Origin: Anaerolineales bacterium
GTDB taxonomy: Bacteria > Chloroflexota > Anaerolineae > 4572-78 > J111
Reading direction: 5' to 3'
NCBI GenBank assembly: GCA_020634855.1
Contig: JACKAU010000004.1
Span: forward strand, 558,001 to 622,000
DNA length: 64,000 nucleotides
Notes under the pieces: generated by a model
What the model was told of the DNA's origin: nothing
Database searches by the model: none
What the model saw: the letters and a program-made list of their open reading frames with translations, nothing else
Translations under genes and position numbers: made by a program
In this document: positions 43,828-54,194 of the stretch, one piece after another
How positions within the stretch are numbered: position 1 is the first letter of the stretch
Layout of the letters: the number at the start of each line of letters is the position of its first letter

Positions 43828-43878
43828 TTACCGGCAACCTCGGTGCTTGATGTAATACTGAAAATAGGGGGTAGCATA

Positions 43879-46494
43879 TCAAGGTCCCCACGAAATCCGT
43901 TCATCCAGCCAAACCCGATCGGCGTTGATCCACGGAGTCTCACTCGGCAGGTCGAACATTTTTTGGGGTAGGCCGCCTTCGGTCGGAGCAAACCAGATAG
44001 CCCATTGGCCGCCCAGATCGGACACAAAAGCAACCCATTGACCATCGGGCGAAATCGTCGGGAGGCCATCGTTAGAATCCGGGCTGTTGGATAGATTTCT
44101 AACATTGTCGCCGTCCAGGTCCATAATATAGGCTTCCCAATCACCGTCTCGCTGCGACGTGAAGGCAATTAAGTTGCCCTTGCTATCGGCCGGGAGATCG
44201 CTTCTAGCCTGAGTAAGCTGGGTAGGGACAGCACCCTTGCCGCCGCCTTTGGCAGCCGAAGAATCTATCGCGTAAATACCACACGCTGTTGGTTTGGCCC
44301 CATTGCCACAGCCGTTGTAGGCGATCATATCATTGCTGGTCCATACCGGCTGGCTGCCCCCAATCTCGCTTCCTTGCTGGGCTGAAGTTACCAACATGCC
44401 CGACTCCGATAAGTTCTGACAGCGCTGGCTCGATTCCTGATGGGGCGGCAACAAACTGCACTGAACGAAGAGGTGAGATGGTTGGGGGTCCGTTGGGTCA
44501 ATCGCGGGTTCTGAACCGGCGTAGACAAGACGGTTGCCGGCAGGATTGTAAAACGGATAAACGTCTTGGACCTCGTCGCTGACCTGGGTGTCAGTTCCCA
44601 CAATCAAATCGTACTCGAAAATATTTTGATGGGGGTCATAGTTATTGAGAACAACAATATTGGTGCGGCCATTCCCCAGATCATAGCGATACGCGTTGCC
44701 GTCATTATCGCCAATGTGTTTTATCAACAGTCTTTGGCCGTCGAAACGAAAATTGGGCTGACTGGCATTTGCTATTTGATCAACCTGACGACCATCGGCC
44801 AGAGAAATAACATGCACGTCGGAAAAGCCGTACCCGTCAGCCAGTGGGATAGCCAGCTTGCCTTGCAGCGCGATAGTGGTGGTTAAGGTGACAACCGGTT
44901 CAGGGAGGATTTCGTTGACCACAAATTCATCGATGTCTTCAGTATCGACGACCGTTGGAAACGCCAGTTTTTGTTCGAGATCAAGGTGGGTTGTAGTTAG
45001 GCCGCTTTGGTATTGAGTTAAATGTACGAATTGATCGTTGGGAATCCAGTCTCTTGGCGGGGCCGGATAAAACGCGTCTGTTTGGTTGGAACTTTGGCCG
45101 ACCCAACAAAATTGCGGGTCTGTCCCGATCAGCTGGCGAGGTATCGATATCGTAACGGACTTGCCCGTAGCAAAGCCGACCAAATCAGTCAACTGCGACC
45201 AATCCCAATCTGACTGAGCCGCATCCCAGTTGGCGAGATAAGTATAACCTGCCTTATGGTTATAGCTGACCCGATACTCCGCGCCCCGATTTTGTTGGGG
45301 CTGACCGGTGGCGCCATTGCAATCGCTATCGATAAATAAGGTGAAGTCCAGCGGCTGCTCCATCGGTCCTACGTCTTGAGCGGTATTAAAACGGACGATC
45401 AAGTTTGGCCCATTGTCAAAAAAGGCAATACCGGTCAGGTCGTAATTGGCAAAAGGGACATCCCCCTGACCATCGAACACGATTTGGTGGGGCAAATTTG
45501 GCTGCAAAACCGCCATATCAATTGTGAATTGTTCTGCCGCCGGCGCTGTCGATAGCTCAAACTCAGGCCCTTCATACCGCTTGCCAATTTTCTTGGTCGC
45601 GCCGGGCATCGGATCGGCTGCACCATTTTTCCATTTGGCGTGTATCGGTAGGACTACCGCCGATTCCGGAGTAGTGTCGGTCTCGATTTGAAAGGTAAGC
45701 GGATCGATTTCTTTCTGCCGCTCCAATTCCAGCGTGGAGAACGATATGATCTGATCTTTGAAACCGACCTCAAAAGGAGGTGGCGCGTCAGCCTTGATGA
45801 AGGTTACGCCTTCCGGCAGGGAGACTTCGAGGTTAACATCCCACATCCGCTCCTGACCAATGGCTTTGGGATAGATAGCGTAAGTAAGGATGCCATCGGA
45901 TACGGTCGCCTCGACCCCCAGTTGCAGGCGAGACAGACCGGGCGACTGCCAGTTCAGCGGCTGCTGGGTGATGTCAATCGACACCGGTTCGAATAGATAA
46001 TCTCCCTGAAGGGGGCCTTTCCAGGATACCCAAGGCTGGGTTGAAAAAACGGTGCGGGTGGGGTCGGTTATCTCGACGGTAAAGGACGTTTCCTCAATAT
46101 ATTTGTCCAAGGTGACGGTCACGAAAGTGACGGTTTGCCCATCAAATTCAGTCTGGGTCTCCGCCTGAGCGTTGGCTTCCAGAAAACGGGTCCCCTCTGG
46201 TATCGGGACTTGAATGACCATGTCGAACATTTGTTGGTCAACTCGACTGTAAACGCCCAGTTTGTAAATAATCTTACCGTCTTCGTAAGTTGGGATCAAC
46301 TCAAACCAGAAAGGCGGCCAGGGAATGTCGTCACTGGTCAGGCTCACATCAGGCGTGGTCGCGGCGGTAGGGTGTATTGTCGAAGCCAAACTGGTAGAAA
46401 AAAACATCAACGTGGCGAGTGTAGCGAAAAAACTGGCGACTATTACTATCAAAACCTTGGATCGATTGGCTCTATCATTGTTTCGACCGGTCAT
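43879..46494 (-). CDS. Large exported protein: DUF11-like beta domains and WD40/TolB-like propeller
   Basis: 871 aa. A membrane anchor or signal helix (VLIVIVASFFATLATLMFF) follows an Asn/Arg-rich start. Two domains with the pattern MFDMVIQVPIPEGTRFLEANAQ and MWDVNLEVSLPEGVTFIKADA are DUF11-like surface-protein folds. The middle has a DOMON-like part (FDGQGDVPFANYDLTGIAFFDNGPNLIVRF, DSDCNGATGQP). The end is a propeller (AFTSQRDGDWEAYIMDLDG, PTISPDGQWVAFVSDLGGQWAIWF). The role is likely binding or organising polysaccharide outside the cell; no catalysis is visible. Confidence 0.72.
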   Translation of the reverse strand: MTGRNNDRANRSKVLIVIVASFFATLATLMFFSTSLASTIHPTAATTPDVSLTSDDIPWPPFWFELIPTYEDGKIIYKLGVYSRVDQQMFDMVIQVPIPEGTRFLEANAQAETQTEFDGQTVTFVTVTLDKYIEETSFTVEITDPTRTVFSTQPWVSWKGPLQGDYLFEPVSIDITQQPLNWQSPGLSRLQLGVEATVSDGILTYAIYPKAIGQERMWDVNLEVSLPEGVTFIKADAPPPFEVGFKDQIISFSTLELERQKEIDPLTFQIETDTTPESAVVLPIHAKWKNGAADPMPGATKKIGKRYEGPEFELSTAPAAEQFTIDMAVLQPNLPHQIVFDGQGDVPFANYDLTGIAFFDNGPNLIVRFNTAQDVGPMEQPLDFTLFIDSDCNGATGQPQQNRGAEYRVSYNHKAGYTYLANWDAAQSDWDWSQLTDLVGFATGKSVTISIPRQLIGTDPQFCWVGQSSNQTDAFYPAPPRDWIPNDQFVHLTQYQSGLTTTHLDLEQKLAFPTVVDTEDIDEFVVNEILPEPVVTLTTTIALQGKLAIPLADGYGFSDVHVISLADGRQVDQIANASQPNFRFDGQRLLIKHIGDNDGNAYRYDLGNGRTNIVVLNNYDPHQNIFEYDLIVGTDTQVSDEVQDVYPFYNPAGNRLVYAGSEPAIDPTDPQPSHLFVQCSLLPPHQESSQRCQNLSESGMLVTSAQQGSEIGGSQPVWTSNDMIAYNGCGNGAKPTACGIYAIDSSAAKGGGKGAVPTQLTQARSDLPADSKGNLIAFTSQRDGDWEAYIMDLDGDNVRNLSNSPDSNDGLPTISPDGQWVAFVSDLGGQWAIWFAPTEGGLPQKMFDLPSETPWINADRVWLDERISWGP

Positions 46495-46515
46495 TAGATT
46501 CGTTCTCCTTTGGCT

Positions 46516-47541
46516 CTACCCTGATGGCTTGAGCAATCTGGGCAAGCCCATCACTTTCGCCGCGAAACGGGGCAGGGTGTCTTGGTGGTGCAAAAAAATG
46601 CGCCGGATAGCCAGTGGCTTTTGTTGTGCTTCGGCTGGCTGCGTTGGGCCGGGGAGCAGGGTGAAGGCGGCGGCGAAGTTAAGCTGGGCCAAGATGGTTT
46701 GCAAATCCGCATTAAAGTCTGTCGACAAACCATTAGGGTAGGCAAATAGTTTGACCGGCTGATTTATTTCTGCTTCAATCCGGTTTTTTGAGCCTTCAAG
46801 TTCCTGGCGAGCTTGGGCCAGAGATACGCGGGTTAAAATGGGGTGGCTCTGGGTGTGAGCGCCCATCTCAATCCCGGTGGCCGTCATCGTTCGTACCTGA
46901 TCCCAGGTTAGGTGTAACCCGGCAAAGGTATCCGGCGAAATGGATACATCCAGCAGCCGGGGTAACTGATTAACGGCGGTCCATTTTTCTTGATCCGGCA
47001 GTTTTTTGAGACTATTCAACCATTTCTTTAAAACAGCCGTCCGACTCGCTTTATCGTGCCATTGTTGCAACCCGATCAGCGGTAAATCGGCTTCCTGCTT
47101 CGTGGTGTGGTAGAAACAGTAGGCTATCAGGTCCCAATAGAAAGGCGTGGCCTGCCCCATATAATTCGTCGCCAGGAAGATGACCGCCGGCATATTGCGT
47201 TGCTGCAACACCGGCCAGGCGTGATCAAGATTGTCGCGGTAGCCGTCATCAAACGTAATCAACAGCGGATGAGTCGGCAGCGACTGTTCACCTTGGAGCC
47301 AGGCCACTAAATCTCGGCCTGAGATTACGTTGAAACGCTGACGAATAAAATCCATTTGGGCGGCAAACGCCGTCGGCGTCGCGCTGACATTGGGTTCGAA
47401 CGTATCGAAGCCCGCCCCATTCGGATCAGCGATGCGGTGATAGGCCAGCACCGTTAAACGGTCTGCCCATAACGGATGGACGGCGTCGAGAAGGCCGGCC
47501 CGATATATCAGGTTCAGGGTATTTCTCGAAATTTTTGACAT
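46516..47541 (-). CDS. Polysaccharide deacetylase (CE4/NodB-like)
   Basis: 341 aa. Motif 1 is LLITFDDGYRDN (Asp98-Asp99); the metal histidines are in MGAHTQSHPIL; VLAYHRIADPN near residue 31 is the usual N-terminal PgaB/IcaB-type motif. It removes acetyl groups from N-acetylhexosamines. No signal peptide is obvious, so it may act in the cytoplasm or be anchored by its N-terminal helix. It is 7 bases after the preceding glycosyltransferase gene. Confidence 0.87.
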   Translation of the reverse strand: MSKISRNTLNLIYRAGLLDAVHPLWADRLTVLAYHRIADPNGAGFDTFEPNVSATPTAFAAQMDFIRQRFNVISGRDLVAWLQGEQSLPTHPLLITFDDGYRDNLDHAWPVLQQRNMPAVIFLATNYMGQATPFYWDLIAYCFYHTTKQEADLPLIGLQQWHDKASRTAVLKKWLNSLKKLPDQEKWTAVNQLPRLLDVSISPDTFAGLHLTWDQVRTMTATGIEMGAHTQSHPILTRVSLAQARQELEGSKNRIEAEINQPVKLFAYPNGLSTDFNADLQTILAQLNFAAAFTLLPGPTQPAEAQQKPLAIRRIFLHHQDTLPRFAAKVMGLPRLLKPSG

Positions 47542-47548
47542 AGATGCA

Positions 47549-48796
47549 CTAAACCGGCCTGGGTTCCTTTTCTAATACGTTTTGATAAACCGCCAGAATT
47601 TGATCGGCAATCGGCTGCCAGGAATAACGGGTTTCAGATAGACGCCGGGCATAGGCCCCCATTTCCGCGGCCAGTTGTGGATTGTTGATTATTTTCGAGA
47701 TGGCGGTGGCCAACGCTTGTGGTTCTTCCGGCGGAACCAGTAAACCACTTTGTCCCTCGTCCACCGCCTCCGGAAGACCACCCACCCTGGTAGCAACCAC
47801 CGGCCGGCCGAAGGCGTAAGCCACTTGCAGAGCGCCGCTTTGCGTACTATTTCGATAAGGATAAACGGCTACAGTGGCCAGTTCCATCACCGGTCCAACT
47901 TCCTTGATGGGAATATAGCGTGGATCGAAGGTGATCGACTCGGCTAGGCCCAGATTGGTCACCATATCATTTAATTCGGTCATGTCGATGTGTTTGGTGG
48001 GGAAGCCTGCCACTAACAGCCTGGCGCGGCTGCTTTGGCGCACGATAGCAAAGGCTTGTAACAGATCAGGCAAGCCTTTACTGGGGGTGAGCGTGCCAAA
48101 GAAAAGGACGACCGGCTCGTTGGGAGTCAACCCGTACCGCTGCTTCAACATTTCTTTAGTTTGGGCGCCGTTGGTTGAAACTGGAAATATGGCTTCGTTC
48201 CCATGAGGGATGATGTGGGTTCGCTCCGGCGGAATTTGAAATAGAGACAAAAAGCGCTGCCGGTTACTCTCGCCGTGGAAAAAGATGAAAGAGAAGTTGT
48301 CATAAACACCGGCGTAGAGTCGATTGGCCAGGTTGGTCAACGGCCCGCCTTTTCTTTCACGTAGCTCAAATTCGTGACAGATTTGGCTCAAAATCAAACC
48401 CTTTCGACGGAGCCGGGCTAAGAACAACGCCTCGAAGGGGAAATTGATCTTGCCAAATTGAATCAAATCAGGCTGCTGTTGGAGTAAATAGTTAGTCAGT
48501 TGGACCCACCCCCAGATCAGGCGAAGCGCCCGCCAGCCCCGCCGTACCGTCCACCGTATTTTGCGCCAGGTCCGCTCCAGGCGGCCGGATTGGAGTTGGC
48601 TTGAACTGGGATCGAACATCGGCCACAACTGCATCCGCTTTTCGACGGCGAAGTTGTGGGGAAAAGCATCCAATTCATAATCTTTGGCGGTGACTAACGT
48701 GACATCAGCGCCCTGATTGGCCAGAGCCGTACAGAGTTGGTAGGCATAATGAATCATGCCGCCGGTACCGAGTGGTTCCACTACAAATAATTTCAT
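47549..48796 (-). CDS. Glycosyltransferase, family 4
   Basis: 415 aa GT-B enzyme. GTGGMIHYAYQLCTAL near the start; VVLFFGTLTPSKGLPDLLQAF, TVAVYPYRNSTQSGALQVAYAFGRPVVATRVGGLPEAVDEG in the nucleotide-sugar domain. Its start codon overlaps the upstream stop as ATGA, so the two genes are coupled. Confidence 0.9.
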   Translation of the reverse strand: MKLFVVEPLGTGGMIHYAYQLCTALANQGADVTLVTAKDYELDAFPHNFAVEKRMQLWPMFDPSSSQLQSGRLERTWRKIRWTVRRGWRALRLIWGWVQLTNYLLQQQPDLIQFGKINFPFEALFLARLRRKGLILSQICHEFELRERKGGPLTNLANRLYAGVYDNFSFIFFHGESNRQRFLSLFQIPPERTHIIPHGNEAIFPVSTNGAQTKEMLKQRYGLTPNEPVVLFFGTLTPSKGLPDLLQAFAIVRQSSRARLLVAGFPTKHIDMTELNDMVTNLGLAESITFDPRYIPIKEVGPVMELATVAVYPYRNSTQSGALQVAYAFGRPVVATRVGGLPEAVDEGQSGLLVPPEEPQALATAISKIINNPQLAAEMGAYARRLSETRYSWQPIADQILAVYQNVLEKEPRPV

Positions 48797-49959
48797 GATA
48801 CCTTGTGTCCATTCCGATTTGTCAACAGCTCTTGATAGAGCTTGGCCAGGTGTTGACCCTGCTGACGCACGTTAAAGCAGCGCTCGACAATCTCTCGACC
48901 GGTGCGCCCCATAGCCTGAGCCTGGTCTTTGTTCTGTAAAAGTTGGAGGCAGACTTCGGCCAGACTGGCCGGATCGGCCGGCGGCACGAGCAGGCCATTG
49001 CGACCCGGTTCGACCATCTCCGGGACGCCGCCCACGTTGCTGGCCACAATCGGTTTTTGGGCGGCCATAGCTTCGGCCAGGACGGTCGGCAGGGCTTCGC
49101 CCAGGGTAGGTAACACAAATATGTCGCTCAGAGCCAACAAATTCGGTATATCATGCCGAGTTCCGGCAAAAATTACTCGGTCGGCCACCCCGGTCGATCG
49201 AGCTAATTCTTTGAGCGTAGTTTCATGCTCGCCGCTGCCAACCACCAGGTAATAGGTGTCGGGTACGGCCGCCAAAATAGCAGGCAATGCTTCGATCATA
49301 TATTGAAGCCCTTTGGCCGGACGCAATACAGCTACCGTGGTCAGCAGCGGTACGTCTGGGGGGATGCCGAGGGCTTGCCGTCCGGCTACATCATCAGTTG
49401 GCGTCGGATTGGTGAAGCGGGCCAGGTCGATCCCATTGTACATCGTGACGACCTTGTTGGGAGCCAGTCCACCAACCCGTAGATGATGTTGGCGCGTACC
49501 TTCGGATACGGCAATAACCCGATCAGAAAATCGGTTGAGTATCCACCATCTCAATTTAAGCCGCCAGTAGGTTCGGCTGCGTTTGGCCGGATCGTCGAAG
49601 GTGTGCAAAGTGGAAACAGTGGGGATGCCTACGATTTTGGCCGCGATGCTGCCCAACGTATCGGAAAATTCTAACTGGGTATGGAGCAGATCAACCTTTT
49701 GACGACGGAGATAACGCACCAGATGGGGCACGGCCAGCGGATCGCGCAGGTGGCGGACAGGAACCATATCCACCGGAATCCCCAAGCGTTGGATTTCGGC
49801 GCTAAGCGGATTGTTTTGACGGGTCTGTAAAGCGCACACCCGCGGCTCGAAATGGGTTGTGTCGAAGTGCTGCAAGTAAATAGTTAGCAAGCGCTCCGCC
49901 CCGCCCATGCCGAGCGAGTCAATGAGCAGTACGATGCGCGCCTTAGATGTAGTTGTCAT
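48793..49959 (-). CDS. Glycosyltransferase, family 4
   Basis: 388 aa. Start ATG 49959 is chosen over the ATG at 50049 because GGAG stands 9 bases before it and the protein then begins with MTTTSKARIVLLIDSLGMGGAERLL, the normal GT4 start. The C-terminal domain has TTVAVLRPAKGLQYMIEALPAI, LVVGSGEHETTL and DIFVLPTLGEALPTVLAEAMAAQKPIVASNVGGVPEMV. The upstream extension would overlap the next gene by 11 bases. Confidence 0.88.
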   Translation of the reverse strand: MTTTSKARIVLLIDSLGMGGAERLLTIYLQHFDTTHFEPRVCALQTRQNNPLSAEIQRLGIPVDMVPVRHLRDPLAVPHLVRYLRRQKVDLLHTQLEFSDTLGSIAAKIVGIPTVSTLHTFDDPAKRSRTYWRLKLRWWILNRFSDRVIAVSEGTRQHHLRVGGLAPNKVVTMYNGIDLARFTNPTPTDDVAGRQALGIPPDVPLLTTVAVLRPAKGLQYMIEALPAILAAVPDTYYLVVGSGEHETTLKELARSTGVADRVIFAGTRHDIPNLLALSDIFVLPTLGEALPTVLAEAMAAQKPIVASNVGGVPEMVEPGRNGLLVPPADPASLAEVCLQLLQNKDQAQAMGRTGREIVERCFNVRQQGQHLAKLYQELLTNRNGHKVS

Positions 49960-50038
49960 GAACTGGTTCTCCAAATACGCTGTCGCGGCATGGGGTGACA
50001 CCCGACCTTCTTGTTTATTAATGGTATATCCACTCATT

Positions 50039-51625
50039 TTATGGCACAACCTTCACTGGCCCAATTAGATACCGACCTTGCTGATCTTGACCGACGATAG
50101 CCAGAGCCAGAGCAGGTTGCCCGGTGGCGGGATCGACAAAGGCCAGTTTCAGATCGTAGTCGCCGGGCGGTAAATTGGTCGGTAATTGAACTTGATCGAT
50201 TATATTAACCGATTTTCCGGGTAACCAGTCGCGGATGTCTGGTTCAAGCTGCCGTTCCAGAACAGATCGACCCTGCCCGTCGGTGAAGGATATAACCAAA
50301 GGGTAAGTCTTAAAGTAAGGCGGCGCCAGACCCGTGTTTTCCCAGGTCATATTCATAGCGAATGGTTCTCTGGGGCTAAGTTCGGAGGTATAAGTCATTT
50401 CCTTTAGCACGAGTCGGTAGCCCACCGTTTCTAACAACGATTCGATTAGATTGTTGTCGCCTCGACCGTCGAAATTTTCGTGGATGAAGGACGCGTGCAT
50501 TTCTGTAGCAAAATCCTTGGCGCTTTGAAGCGCTTCGGCCGTGTATGACTGCGGATAATATTCGAAAATGATGGGCGCGTGGGGCCATCTCTCATGAACC
50601 AAGTCGCCGATTTCCAGACGATATCTTTTTTGATGACTTTCAGACCCAAGAGCATCGTGCCGAACGCCGATATCCGGGCGACGTTCCAGAGCGTACACCA
50701 GTGAGTCGGTTAACCAGGGGGTGTAAGGCATAATGAGTTGGGTTTGTTGAAAACCGACGTAATCATAATCGACTTGAGTAATTTGCCCATCTGTTTCTTG
50801 GCAAGGACGTGTTCCCTCGCCACCCAGATACATATCGATGATCCGGCGGCGAGCATGCCAGTCCAGGCTGTCGGGCGTTTCATTGTACTGCGCCGAGTCC
50901 CATTCCCCGTAGTTACCGTAAGAACCAATATCGATGTAAGCCACCTGAGGATCGCCATCATACTTTTGATGTAAGGCATCGATGAATTGGCCTTGGGCTT
51001 CGAGGAAGAGACAGTCAGAGTAGAGCGGCTCAGAGCTGGACACCCCTTCCAGAATATCGCTGCTGGAATCCGTGATTACGGCGCCACTGTTGACCAACCA
51101 GTCCGGCATCGTCTGACCTTTACCCCAGGGTGGGGGTTGAGCCGTTCGAACCCGAAAGCTGATCGCGCTGCCCTGCTGGGCCATATCTGCTCGTAAGGCC
51201 TCAATGCGATCCCAGTCGTAAACACCCTTGGCCGGGTTGAGTTCAGACCAATTGAACCGCCGGTAGCCGACCGTCTCATCAAAGCGTTTGTTTCGACTTT
51301 GAGTATCTTGCCAACCCATATACGGGTTGGGGATATATCCGGTCAACTCCTCCGGCCGGACTGTGCGGGTCGATCCGTGGCTTGCGGTTGAGAATTCGCC
51401 GGTGGGCGTGGCCTCTAACTCCACTTCTTCAACCGTAGGCGACGGAGAGGTTACCGCCTCAGGCGTGGCTGTTGGTAAGTCTGCCTGAGGGGTAGCCGTT
51501 GGGATATCGGGTTCCAGGTAGTCAGCCAAAGTAGTGGTGTTGCATGCCACCATAAACAAGATGGACGCGAACAGGGTAACCAGGGTTAGAACGTTAGAAC
51601 AATCTGATTTTGGCAATTGCATCAC
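50039..51625 (-). CDS. DUF4832-domain lipoprotein, glycoside-hydrolase-like
   Basis: 528 aa. Lipoprotein signal (LVTLFASILFMVAC). A low-complexity linker leads to a TIM-barrel-like region (NPYMGWQDTQSRNK, YRRFNWSELNPAKGVYDWDRIEALR, VAYIDIGSYGNYGEWDSAQY), then DUF4832 (FEYYPQSYTAEAL..., FIHENFDGRG) and a C-terminal Ig-like part (LSPREPFAMNMTWENTGLAPPY). Related proteins occur in polysaccharide loci and may cut or bind glycans; the family lacks a defined reaction. Confidence 0.78.
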   Translation of the reverse strand: MMQLPKSDCSNVLTLVTLFASILFMVACNTTTLADYLEPDIPTATPQADLPTATPEAVTSPSPTVEEVELEATPTGEFSTASHGSTRTVRPEELTGYIPNPYMGWQDTQSRNKRFDETVGYRRFNWSELNPAKGVYDWDRIEALRADMAQQGSAISFRVRTAQPPPWGKGQTMPDWLVNSGAVITDSSSDILEGVSSSEPLYSDCLFLEAQGQFIDALHQKYDGDPQVAYIDIGSYGNYGEWDSAQYNETPDSLDWHARRRIIDMYLGGEGTRPCQETDGQITQVDYDYVGFQQTQLIMPYTPWLTDSLVYALERRPDIGVRHDALGSESHQKRYRLEIGDLVHERWPHAPIIFEYYPQSYTAEALQSAKDFATEMHASFIHENFDGRGDNNLIESLLETVGYRLVLKEMTYTSELSPREPFAMNMTWENTGLAPPYFKTYPLVISFTDGQGRSVLERQLEPDIRDWLPGKSVNIIDQVQLPTNLPPGDYDLKLAFVDPATGQPALALAIVGQDQQGRYLIGPVKVVP

Positions 51626-51673
51626 AAACCGGTTATGTATAAGAGCGATTTAAGGCCGTGTTTCGATGATTCC

Positions 51674-54106
51674 CTATTTCTTTTTGCGCCAACTTACAAA
51701 GCCTCCCACCGTCGCAATGACCAAACCGGCTCCAATCAACCCAAATGTCAATTGGGTAACCCAAATAGGGGATGTTGCCTCTGGTAGATATTTCGGTGAA
51801 GCCACCACAGGCGCTGCCGGGGTCGGCTCAGATTCCGTGACCGCAGCCGGTTCAGCCGGCGAGTCTTCTGCTGCTACCTCTACTTGGGCTACGTCTTCCG
51901 ATATGGCTTTCGCAGCCAGCAGCGGGGCTCGGATCAACTCTCGTGAGTCGAATGTTTCAACGCTATCGGTGGTGATAAAGGCAACATTTCCATCGAGATT
52001 ATAGTAATCTGTTTCATCGGTCAGGGTATTGATCGCCCATTGTTCACTCTTCGGGGACGTTCCGGTGCCGATCATCACCGCTTTTTGATCGGGACTCCAC
52101 GGCGCTGGCAAGATTTGGATCAGGCCCAGGTCAAAGTTGTCGGGCAAACCGTAGACGACGTTGCCTACCTGCTGGCGTAGATAATTCTCGCCCGGCACAA
52201 ATGGCTGGGGCAGCTTGTCGTTTATTTTGGCAATTACCGGATTGGTGGTCGGTAAGCCGAAAGCAATCAGGTGATAGTCGTCAAGTTCCGCGAGATCGTC
52301 AATTGGCCCACGTGAAACTCGAGGCGCAAAGCCGGGACCACTGGTCAGATTGCCGAGCCAGGCCGCCGTATTGATCATGCCCAATAGTTCTTCGTGGGTT
52401 GGGTTGGTTGGTAATGAAAACCAGACGTCGCTCAAATCCTCGCGGGAGATGAAATATTGCAGCGGGTCATCCAGGTAAGGATCCACGGCCAAATCCACTT
52501 CTTCGTGAGGTAATTCTAGTTGGCTGCTATCGTTGATGCGAAACCAGATCAAATCCAACTCGGGCAGCACACATTCCGGTAATTCCAGGTTGGTGAGCGC
52601 CTCAAAAGTCAGTTTATTGCGTACGCCCGTTTTGATTTCGGATTCGGGCAGACGGATGGTGACCTGACGCTCTCCCTGGTTTTTTCCCCCCAGAGGGGCG
52701 CTGCCGACCGGCTGATCATTGAGACTAATGGTAACGCCGGAAGCCGCCGATTCTAGGGCATTTGAGTGAAAGTAAGAAAGGGAAAGAGTAGGCTGTTCGG
52801 TGATGCGCCAATTCGGCGGTACAAAGAAACTAAGCGAGGCATCGTGGCTGCCAATGCCGTAGAACGTCGTATCTTCAAAGCCCAGATCAGCTAAGCTAAA
52901 GGTATCGGTCTGCTCTTTTTCAGATACGAGTTCCTGAAAATCGGCAATAACCACCAGGTCTCCTTCGAAGCCATAGCGAGGCGCAAGTACGGAAAGGGCT
53001 TGGGCGGCTCGGGTTACGGCTAAATCCGTTGCGCCGGTGACGATCAGATAGACGTGATCGTTGCTGTAGTCGGAGAATATTTCCTGGATAACGCCATCGT
53101 CAGGTGAATTTACCTGGTTAGAGGAACCCACGATCAGGGAGTCGGCAGTGAGGGTGGTGGGTAGCCGCTTCCGCTGATAAAGATCTAGGAGGAACGCATT
53201 ATCTTCAGGTTGCCCCACAATGATGGCGCTGGTGTTGACCAGCTTTTCCGGTGTTGCTTCACTGGCGGTAACAACATCGAAAGTTACATTCCCAAATGTG
53301 CGCAAACCCATTGTCGCTGCCACCGATGCCGCTGTGGACAGATCAACATCGCTATAGTCATCCGGAATCACGATTAAGAGATGGTCTGGCTCAAACACAT
53401 TTTGGGCTACGGGATAGGGAAAGTCGGCCAGGTTGATTTCCACCGGCAGCAGCTCATAGTCAAAGTGAATCTTGGATTGATCCTGAACCACAAACAGCGA
53501 TGGCTGTTGACCCGTTTCACAATCGCCACTGAAGTAAACGATGCTGACGGTTTGTCGCTTACCATTCGCCGCGGCTATTGCACTTGACGAGATGGGAATA
53601 CGTTCGATTTGATTAAAACCCTCGCTGGGTGCGAAGGAACCCACCAAAATCTCATTATAGTAGACGTTCACTGTGGCATTGGCCAGCCCTGCCGAATTGC
53701 GATCAAACCCCTCGAATTCCATATCGTAATATAATTCCAGATAACTAGACTCTCCGGCTACATTCCAACGGAAGGGGGTGTCGAAAGAAAATGTTTCTTG
53801 CTGAATGGGAGACCGTAACTCGAAGGTTGGTTGGTCTAACTGGGCCAAAGTAACCTCGGTTATCTCAGAGCGACTCTGCCCGGCAGCCGTTGATGTCGCT
53901 TGCAGCGTCGGCGTGGTTGGCGAGGTTCCGGTCACTTCACTAGTATCGGTCGAATCCTGTTCGGTAGAGACCGAGGTAGTTGTAGGGGTTGGGCCGGACT
54001 GTGGCGTTTGGGCATAGCTCGTTTGGGTCCCAATCGATAGCCATAAAGCCATTAAGACCATTACGTATACGGTTAATACTTTTTTGTAATTAAATTTTTG
54101 TTTCAT
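51674..54106 (-). CDS. BcsB-like cellulose-synthase subunit protein
   Basis: 810 aa. A signal helix (VLTVYVMVLMALWLSIGTQTSYA), a Thr-rich linker, two jelly-roll/flavodoxin-like pairs (FDTPFRWNVAGESSYLELYYDMEFEGFDRNSAGLANATVNVYYN; DASLSFFVPPNWRITEQPTLSLSYFHSNALESAASGVTISLNDQPV) and a C-terminal helix with a basic end (LTFGLIGAGLVIATVGGFVSWRKKK). This is the BcsB layout. BcsB sits outside the membrane beside the synthase BcsA and guides the glucan. There is no bcsA with PilZ in the window; the GT2 here is smaller. Its role may be in a distinct synthase complex. Confidence 0.82.
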   Translation of the reverse strand: MKQKFNYKKVLTVYVMVLMALWLSIGTQTSYAQTPQSGPTPTTTSVSTEQDSTDTSEVTGTSPTTPTLQATSTAAGQSRSEITEVTLAQLDQPTFELRSPIQQETFSFDTPFRWNVAGESSYLELYYDMEFEGFDRNSAGLANATVNVYYNEILVGSFAPSEGFNQIERIPISSSAIAAANGKRQTVSIVYFSGDCETGQQPSLFVVQDQSKIHFDYELLPVEINLADFPYPVAQNVFEPDHLLIVIPDDYSDVDLSTAASVAATMGLRTFGNVTFDVVTASEATPEKLVNTSAIIVGQPEDNAFLLDLYQRKRLPTTLTADSLIVGSSNQVNSPDDGVIQEIFSDYSNDHVYLIVTGATDLAVTRAAQALSVLAPRYGFEGDLVVIADFQELVSEKEQTDTFSLADLGFEDTTFYGIGSHDASLSFFVPPNWRITEQPTLSLSYFHSNALESAASGVTISLNDQPVGSAPLGGKNQGERQVTIRLPESEIKTGVRNKLTFEALTNLELPECVLPELDLIWFRINDSSQLELPHEEVDLAVDPYLDDPLQYFISREDLSDVWFSLPTNPTHEELLGMINTAAWLGNLTSGPGFAPRVSRGPIDDLAELDDYHLIAFGLPTTNPVIAKINDKLPQPFVPGENYLRQQVGNVVYGLPDNFDLGLIQILPAPWSPDQKAVMIGTGTSPKSEQWAINTLTDETDYYNLDGNVAFITTDSVETFDSRELIRAPLLAAKAISEDVAQVEVAAEDSPAEPAAVTESEPTPAAPVVASPKYLPEATSPIWVTQLTFGLIGAGLVIATVGGFVSWRKKK

Positions 54107-54194
54107 AATTCCGTAACTTTCAGTAATGTTTTTAGTTTTGTGCAGGGTTATCGCTGAGTGAGTCTGCCGGTTTTTGCTGACTTTCTACTAATAC